This document shows positions 59,058 through 64,000 of a stretch of 64,000 nt of DNA, piece by piece. The position numbers were made by a program, and so were the translations under genes. The notes beneath the pieces are model-generated. The model was not told the origin of the DNA. It saw only the letters and a list, made by a program, of their open reading frames with translations, and searched no databases. The stretch covers positions 186,001 to 250,000 of the forward strand of contig NZ_JAASAD010000007.1 of assembly GCF_012726175.1 (NCBI RefSeq), in the 5' to 3' direction. Each line of letters begins with the position of its first letter. The stretch's first letter is position 1. The stretch is from Micromonospora sp. HNM0581 (lineage in GTDB: Bacteria; Actinomycetota; Actinomycetes; Mycobacteriales; Micromonosporaceae).

Positions 59058-59480
59058 CTACAGGCTCGACTGGAGTGGCCGGTAGGTCCTGACGACGATG
59101 GAGGCTCGTCCATTTTGTCGAGCTATGGTCTGTTGTTCGAGCAACGCAGTTCCGGTCTCGACCGCAAAAAGAGCTGCAAGTTCCGGGTCGGCAGACACCT
59201 TCCGGTTTTGGGTTTCAAACTCTGCAACCATGCCCAGCTCGCCTTCGCGCTGGTTTGGCTTGGCGTAGGTGCCGCGGCCGTGCTCGGTAGCGACTAAGTG
59301 ATCTTCCCTCAAGGCTGCTATGGCTTGTCGGATTGTGCCTCGGCTCACCCCAAATTCGACGGTGAGCGCGCTCTCGGTCGGCAAGAGGGTGCCGGGCGGG
59401 ATGACGCCGTTTTCGATGCGACTTCTCAGCTCATCGGCGATGACACGGTAGCGGGGTTGTCCGTAGTGCGGGGTGGGCAC
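59058..59480 (-). CDS. Short GntR-family regulator with truncated UTRA domain
   Basis: A GntR winged helix (YRVIADELRSRIENGVIPPG then LTVEFGVSRGTIRQAIAALR and GRGTYAK) is followed by only about 65 residues of the UTRA ligand domain, which normally runs about 140. The frame stops at TAG (59058) after VVRTYRPLQSSL, so the sensor lacks its second half. GTG 59480 begins the conserved part. It faces the three-gene operon convergently. The truncation could be decay or a ligand-independent regulator. Confidence 0.75.
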   Translation of the reverse strand: MPTPHYGQPRYRVIADELRSRIENGVIPPGTLLPTESALTVEFGVSRGTIRQAIAALREDHLVATEHGRGTYAKPNQREGELGMVAEFETQNRKVSADPELAALFAVETGTALLEQQTIARQNGRASIVVRTYRPLQSSL

Positions 59481-59794
59481 CTGGTCACCGTACCTGGCAC
59501 TTGTCTTACCAAGCGCCAACCAAGAGCGTCGTTTTGTGTGTAGACAACTCATCCACTTGTAGGTACGTTCCCGAGTGTGCGGCTGGGATAACGGCGTGTA
59601 TCAGGGGTGGTGCTGCGTCGGCCTGGTCGTGAAACGCGGCGTCCTGGTGGACCGGTTGCGGTAGCCGCGCGTACAAGGTGGCTCGGTGATACCCGACCCG
59701 TCCGGCGTCGGACGGTGCGCCGTGCCCTCTGTCGGGCCGGTGGCCGGCTGATTCCCCCTGGTCGGCCGCCGGCTCTTCGATACCTGGAGGTGCG

Positions 59795-60028
59795 ATGCCT
59801 GGCTCTCATCGTCGACGTCCCCGATTCTCGTTCTGGCGCTCCCGCCGACCGCCGGACCAGGAAGAACCCGCTGCCGGACGCCGGTCCGGCGATGCCGCGC
59901 CTGCGCGCAACGCCGTTCCGCTGCGCTGGTCGATGGAGCGGACTCGTGAGTTGCCTGCGCTGCGTCATGCGCCGCTGCTGACCCGGGGCCAGATCTTCCG
60001 GGGCAACGGTGGGCGGTGGCCGCGATGA
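59795..60028 (+). CDS. 77-residue basic hypothetical protein
   Basis: A Pro/Arg-rich start (MPGSHRRRPRFSFWRSRRPP) leads to RHAPLLTRGQIFRGNGGRWPR. Its stop overlaps the next gene's ATG (ATGA), which supports translation. It opens a five-gene coupled run that ends with a glycosyltransferase. No family recognised. The 240 nt before it hold no clear feature. Confidence 0.55.
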   Translation: MPGSHRRRPRFSFWRSRRPPDQEEPAAGRRSGDAAPARNAVPLRWSMERTRELPALRHAPLLTRGQIFRGNGGRWPR

Positions 60029-60363
60029 GTCAGACGAGCAGGCGTCCCGCCGTGGCGAGCCATCCTGCGTGGTGTGCACCGGATCGATGCGGGCACCTGG
60101 TGCCGCCTGTGCTGGCACATATGGCGCGACGCCATCGGGGCGTGTTGCTGCGGGTTGGTGAGGTCCGGTCGTCCGGGCTGGTCGTGTCGTACCTGATCGG
60201 CTCCGACGACGAACCGCCGACGGTCGTGGTGCACGCCTCCTGCCGGGCCGGCACCGGCTGGGCCGAACTCACCCTCCCGCAAGCAGGGCAACTCGTCGAG
60301 CAGCTCCGCTCGCTCCTGACGCAAGCCGCCAGCCCAGGCGAGGGCGAGCATGGGCAACAGTGA
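60025..60363 (+). CDS. 112-residue hypothetical protein with Cys/His start
   Basis: The N-terminus HPAWCAPDRCGHLVPPVLAHMA has a C-x4-C-x-H pattern of a small zinc site. A beta-rich middle (SSGLVVSYLIGSDDEPPTVVVHASC) and a C-terminal helix (QAGQLVEQLRSLLTQAA) follow. The next gene has related features (SCPDWCRGCGPNDPMHRG). It overlaps both neighbours. Confidence 0.65.
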   Translation: MSQTSRRPAVASHPAWCAPDRCGHLVPPVLAHMARRHRGVLLRVGEVRSSGLVVSYLIGSDDEPPTVVVHASCRAGTGWAELTLPQAGQLVEQLRSLLTQAASPGEGEHGQQ

Positions 60364-60694
60364 CGACCCGACCGACGCCCAGACGCCCGGCACCAAAGAC
60401 GAGGCTTCGTGTCCTGACTGGTGCCGGGGCTGCGGGCCGAACGATCCGATGCACCGGGGGCTGCTGGCCACGATCGGTAGCGAGGGCGGCGGCTGGGTGA
60501 GTCTGCAACTGCTCCTGGATCGCTTTCGGCGGCGTGACCCGGTTGTGAAGGTCGACGCGACTCGCTCCGGGACGACGCGCTCCGTGCTGCTGTCGCGGGT
60601 GCAGCTCGATCGGCTGATCTACGAACTGACCTACGCCCGGTGGCGGGTGATGACCAAGGGACAACCATTGGAGAGACACGATGACCGCCACTGA
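60350..60694 (+). CDS. 114-residue hypothetical protein, distant paralogue-like of its neighbour
   Basis: ASCPDWCRGCGPNDPMHRG near residue 20 is followed by a beta segment and a helical end (SRVQLDRLIYELTYARWR). The same order of Cys/His cluster, beta sheet and Leu-rich helix as in the gene before it suggests a shared fold. It overlaps the previous gene by 14 nt and the GntR gene by 14 nt. Confidence 0.65.
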   Translation: MGNSDDPTDAQTPGTKDEASCPDWCRGCGPNDPMHRGLLATIGSEGGGWVSLQLLLDRFRRRDPVVKVDATRSGTTRSVLLSRVQLDRLIYELTYARWRVMTKGQPLERHDDRH

Positions 60695-61643
60695 CCGCAG
60701 CTCCCGCCGTACTCCGGTCGCTGCTCAGCGTTCGCGTCGGCCGCAGGTGGCAGTGGATGCGGTGCCGGAGCGGCCGGCGGGTGGGACCACCTGGCAGTCG
60801 TTGGAACGTCTAGGGGGTACGGTGACCGGTGTGCATGGCCGGGACTGGCGCCCTCGTTACCTGCAACTCGCTGAGGAGTTGCGGGTCAAGATCACGAGCG
60901 GGGAACTCGCTCCCGGCACGCTGATGCCGTCTGAGACGGAGTTGGCCGACACGTCGGGTCTGTCACGGACCAGTGTCCGCAACGCCATCCGCCAGCTCCG
61001 CGAATGGGGCCTGGTCCGTGCGGAGCAGGGGCGCGGCACCTACGTTCGTGCACCCCGGCAGCGGGTACGACGTCGCAACGCGGAGCGGTACCAGTGGGAG
61101 AAGGACCGGGTCCTGCTCGACCAGGACGAGCGGCTCAAGACCGGCGCGACCGAGCACGACACCGGCCTGACCGTCGACGATCTCAAGTTCCACGCCGAGT
61201 ACACCCGGGTGGAAGCCGACGCGGACATGGCGGCGGCCCTGCACGTTGAGCCGGGTACGGCGCTGCTGCGCCGGGTCTACTGGACGTCTTCGCGCCACGA
61301 GAACGCGCCGCTGACCATGTCGTACTCGTACCTTCCCTATGACCTGGTGGCCACGAACCCGGACCTGCTCGACGCCAGCAACGAGCCCTGGCCCGGCGGC
61401 TCACAGCACCAGCTCTACACCATCGGCGTCGAGCTGGACCGCATCGACGAAGAGGTTCGGGCGCGTCCGCCGTCACCGGATGAGGCCGAACTGCTCGACA
61501 TCGACCCCGGCGTTTCGGTGCTGACCGTGCGCAAGACCTCCATCGACACCGCCGCTCGTGTCGTCGAGGTGGCCGACGTGGTGATGCCGGGGGACCGGAC
61601 GGAACTGGTCTACTCCCACAAACTGCAACGGTGGAAAACGTGA
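60681..61643 (+). CDS. GntR-family regulator with full UTRA domain
   Basis: The 320-residue protein has a basic N-terminal extension of about 50 residues, a GntR winged helix (YLQLAEELRVKITSGELAPG, LADTSGLSRTSVRNAIRQLR, EQGRGTYVRAP) and a complete UTRA ligand-binding domain (FHAEYTRVEADADMAAALHV to YSHKLQRWKT). UTRA proteins usually sense sugars or amino-acid derivatives. GGAGAG precedes ATG 60681. Its stop overlaps the next gene's GTG (GTGA). Confidence 0.9.
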   Translation: MTATDRSSRRTPVAAQRSRRPQVAVDAVPERPAGGTTWQSLERLGGTVTGVHGRDWRPRYLQLAEELRVKITSGELAPGTLMPSETELADTSGLSRTSVRNAIRQLREWGLVRAEQGRGTYVRAPRQRVRRRNAERYQWEKDRVLLDQDERLKTGATEHDTGLTVDDLKFHAEYTRVEADADMAAALHVEPGTALLRRVYWTSSRHENAPLTMSYSYLPYDLVATNPDLLDASNEPWPGGSQHQLYTIGVELDRIDEEVRARPPSPDEAELLDIDPGVSVLTVRKTSIDTAARVVEVADVVMPGDRTELVYSHKLQRWKT

Positions 61644-62407
61644 CGCAGCTCGTCTCGGTCATCACCCCGGTTCACCCACCGAGCATCCCGTATCTGATGG
61701 ACGCCTACGCGTCGCTCGTCAAACAGGAGATGCCTGATGGGTGGGACTGGCAGTGGCTCGTCCAGGAGGACGGGCAGAGCGGCGCACTTGTTGACGCGCT
61801 GACTGACGATCCCCGGATCAGCGTCGGCTCCGGGCGTGCCGGTGGACCGGGCGTTGCTCGTACCTTGGCGCTGTCTCGGGTTACCGGGAATCTCATCAAG
61901 GTTCTCGATGCTGACGACCAGTTGACCGCTGGCGCGCTCGCCCGGGACATCGCTGCTTTTGACACGCACCCGCAGATCGGCTGGACTACCTCGCGGGTGC
62001 TCGACCTGTTGCCAGACGGGTCGACTGCCGGATGGGACAAGGACCCAGCCGGCGGCGTCATATCCCGCGGCGATGTCCTCTCCTTCTGGCAGTCGAACGA
62101 ATACCGCCCATCTGTCCACCCGGCAACGTTGTGCCTACGCCGGGATCTCGTCTTTGCTCTGGGCGGCTGGATGGCACTGCCCGCCTCCGAGGACACCGGC
62201 CTCCTGCTTGCCGCAAGCGCGGTAAGCGAGGGCTACTTCACCCGCGAATACGGACTGCTCTACCGCAAGTGGCCCGGCCAGGTCACCGGCCAGGCCGCGC
62301 ATCGCGAGCCGGTCGAGTACCAGGGGCGCATGAGGATCATCGAGGCCAGGACCGCCGCCCTAGCCTCATTGCTGCCGGAAGGGTTGCCGCTCACTGCGCT
62401 GACGTAG
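61640..62407 (+). CDS. Glycosyltransferase family 2
   Basis: The product of about 255 residues begins VSVITPVHPPSIPYLMDAYASL, the GT-A nucleotide-binding opening. It contains GGPGVARTLALSRVTGNLIKVLDADDQL, where DAD is the metal-binding motif. It probably transfers a sugar from a nucleotide donor. GTG 61640 overlaps the GntR stop; a GTG at 61631 is also in frame. Co-transcription with a UTRA-domain GntR regulator suggests control by a sugar-like ligand. Confidence 0.85.
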   Translation: MTQLVSVITPVHPPSIPYLMDAYASLVKQEMPDGWDWQWLVQEDGQSGALVDALTDDPRISVGSGRAGGPGVARTLALSRVTGNLIKVLDADDQLTAGALARDIAAFDTHPQIGWTTSRVLDLLPDGSTAGWDKDPAGGVISRGDVLSFWQSNEYRPSVHPATLCLRRDLVFALGGWMALPASEDTGLLLAASAVSEGYFTREYGLLYRKWPGQVTGQAAHREPVEYQGRMRIIEARTAALASLLPEGLPLTALT

Positions 62408-62417
62408 CCTATGCTTG

Positions 62418-62442
62418 CGGTCCCTGCAGGCTGGCGGGACCG
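62418..62442 (+). terminator. Short hairpin after the glycosyltransferase
   Basis: CGGTCCC pairs with GGGACCG around an 11-nt loop, 11 nt past the stop. The stem is only 7 bp and no T-run follows. Confidence 0.4.
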
Positions 62443-62589
62443 GTGTAAGAGCTGCGCCTCCGCCCTGCAAGGGGCAGTGCTGGCCACCCGCGAGGCGATC
62501 CACGCTGATCCGGCTGTGGACTAAAGGCGACATGCATCGTCGACACGGCGGCTGCACTGGGCGTGACGTCGGCTGTTGTGTACGCAATC

Positions 62590-64000
62590 ATGATTGGCAT
62601 GCAACGGAGACGTGTCATACTCGGGTCCAGCGTTGGGCTTTTCATCGGTGCCGGTGCCGTTGCGACGCTCCCTCTGCTTCCTAGCCTGGCGCCTTCGTCG
62701 GGAGCGAAGTGGGTAGTCCCTCTCCTGGGTGCCTTGGCTGGCGGAGTGCTCTCCGTTCTGAAGCCTCGGATTGACGCTTACTCCGCGCATGTTAACCGAG
62801 AGACAGCCAGCAAGCTTCAGCGTTCGCGGCAAGCTAAAGAAAGCTTGGATTGGGCTGTTGGCTCAAATGAGCGGCTACCAACGGTTAGGGAGACCACTAA
62901 CCTCGCACTGCTTGGAGTGCATCCGGCAATTTCTCTGAAAGAGCGCTCGGCCGGCTCGGCGGAGCACCCGAGTTACGTCGAGCGGGACATAGACCAAGAA
63001 ATTATAGATTCCCTTAGGGGATTAGAAGCAACGGGTGGAATTGTTGCTGTCGTTGGCCCGGCGGCGGCAGGCAAGACGCGGACGGCCTATGAAACAGTAC
63101 TGAAGGTTTTCCCGGATTGGAAATTGCTGATTCCGCCGTCTGGGATGGATTTGCTGCACCTAACTGAGTCTGAAGCCGTGCCGTCTCGGACGATCGTATG
63201 GCTAGATGAAGCTGATCGCTTCTTCGAAGGAGCGCCTCAGGTCGCTCGGGCAATTCGTCGAATTATCCTTGATCCCGGTAAGGCTGTGATTTTCGTTGCT
63301 ACTCTTTGGCCGGGGAAATTGGTCCAGCTTACCCGGGGTCCGGGCAGTGATCACAGTAGCCACGAAAGTGTTATCACTGATGCCGCATCAGACAGTGCGA
63401 TGTATCAGGATGGCCTAGCCCTGGCCAGTGCCGAAAGGCGATACGCTGGGCACGTCAAGGACGTTATTAGGTTGGCGCAGATTCATGACTTGCCTCCCTG
63501 GTACAGTCAGCAGGAATTGCGTCGTGCTACCCGTCTAGCTGAAACGGACCCCCGCCTTGCTGAGGCGCTGCGGCTCTCAGTGAATCATGAGTTGGCGCGT
63601 GCTCTCGCCGCTGCGCCTGCCTTGATCCGGAAGATTGCGAATCCGGATAGTGAGCCTGGTAGCGCTTTGTTGAGATCGGCAATTGATCTGCGACGGGCTG
63701 GTCACCCGGCGGCACTGCCGGAAGCCCTGCTTAGCAGGATGGCGGAAATACTCTACCTTTCGCCATACGAACGGGCGAGGTTAAGGAAGGACTGGTTCTT
63801 GGCAGCCGTGGAGTGGGCAACCGTGCCTGTTTCCGGTAAAGTCGCTGCATTAATGCCTCGCGCCGACCGGATCGGCCAAATCGACGGATATGAGGTGTCA
63901 GATATCTTGGTCGAATGGTCGTCTCGGAGGGGCCGGGTAGGTGATCCGAATCCAGACCTTTTCTGGGACGTGGTTGCTGAACAGGCTGATCCAACAGCGT
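62590..64000 (+). CDS. Membrane-anchored P-loop NTPase, 3' end beyond the window
   Basis: One frame stays open from the TGA at 62506 to the last base, about 470 codons. ATG 62590, ATG 62599 or GTG 62563 may start it; none has a strong ribosome site. Two N-terminal membrane helices (VILGSSVGLFIGAGAVATLP, WVVPLLGALAGGVLSVL) precede a cytosolic P-loop domain. Walker A is VVGPAAAGKTRT (codon for the Lys at 63073) and Walker B is RTIVWLDEADRF. Later segments (IFVATLWPGKL, DPRLAEALRL, LIRKIANP, AIDLRRAGHPAALPEALL) match actinobacterial P-loop proteins that usually continue into TPR-type repeats. Codon use is AT-richer than the chromosome. It is likely another conflict or signalling protein. Confidence 0.75.
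   Translation, partial: MIGMQRRRVILGSSVGLFIGAGAVATLPLLPSLAPSSGAKWVVPLLGALAGGVLSVLKPRIDAYSAHVNRETASKLQRSRQAKESLDWAVGSNERLPTVRETTNLALLGVHPAISLKERSAGSAEHPSYVERDIDQEIIDSLRGLEATGGIVAVVGPAAAGKTRTAYETVLKVFPDWKLLIPPSGMDLLHLTESEAVPSRTIVWLDEADRFFEGAPQVARAIRRIILDPGKAVIFVATLWPGKLVQLTRGPGSDHSSHESVITDAASDSAMYQDGLALASAERRYAGHVKDVIRLAQIHDLPPWYSQQELRRATRLAETDPRLAEALRLSVNHELARALAAAPALIRKIANPDSEPGSALLRSAIDLRRAGHPAALPEALLSRMAEILYLSPYERARLRKDWFLAAVEWATVPVSGKVAALMPRADRIGQIDGYEVSDILVEWSSRRGRVGDPNPDLFWDVVAEQADPTA

Overview
The window is high-GC actinobacterial chromosome, most like a Micromonosporaceae member (Micromonospora or a close relative). This rests on gene content and order (fasR-fabD-fabH-acpP-fabF, a single-chain AceE, DUF3052 next to an AhpE-type peroxiredoxin, RNase H/phosphatase fusion, class A RNase P RNA), frequent GTG starts and many 1-4 nt start/stop overlaps. 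No 16S or marker-gene comparison was possible, so the genus is an inference.

Left chromosomal block (1-20955): a GH3 lipoprotein cut by the window edge, a small lipoprotein, the complete type II fatty-acid initiation operon with its PucR/FasR-type regulator, glutamyl-tRNA synthetase, an SRPBCC protein, a two-gene secreted/membrane module (choice-of-anchor B and YtkA-like), pyruvate dehydrogenase AceE, a YjbQ-family protein, a fused E1 alpha/beta dehydrogenase with a repeat-bearing insertion, DUF3052 and a peroxiredoxin.

Integrated element (20986-34219): an actinomycete integrative and conjugative element (AICE) of the pSAM2 type sits in the 3' half of a tRNA-Val(TAC) gene. It is bounded by 45-bp direct repeats (attL, attR) and carries int, xis, a Rep initiator, a chain of overlapping small genes, a DUF2637 membrane protein, an FtsK/TraSA-type translocase with a membrane partner, a divergent control region with large inverted repeats, an HTH regulator, a Nudix protein (Pif-like), an HD protein and one AT-richer cargo gene that looks like a PD-(D/E)xK nuclease. 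Its leaders contain a repeated hairpin with a conserved loop, and its ends carry repeats that look like integrase arm sites.

Middle chromosomal block (34220-54780): CsaB-like pyruvyl transferase, an SNF2 helicase and SWIM zinc-finger pair, a five-gene set (DUF1800, DUF1501, ferric-reductase-like oxidoreductase, FMN-binding protein, ApbE) that reads as an extracytoplasmic flavin electron-transfer system, a primase/polymerase-like protein, an XRE/flavoprotein pair, Nif3-like, zinc-ribbon and RNase H/phosphatase genes in one run, a TauE exporter, then rnpB and its terminator.

Right accessory block (54781-64000): after rnpB the base composition and gene types change. A compact three-gene, AT-richer operon (55793-58956) encodes a small helical protein, a STAND-like NTPase with a long helical-repeat C-terminus and a companion. 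The first two proteins share a short motif (NIFS-x-RDT), at the C-terminus of one and the N-terminus of the other, which suggests a signalling pair of the cell-suicide type; this is the best candidate here for an undescribed system. It is preceded by four 14-bp tandem repeats and followed by a short GntR regulator, a GntR/glycosyltransferase operon, and a membrane-anchored P-loop protein that runs off the window end.
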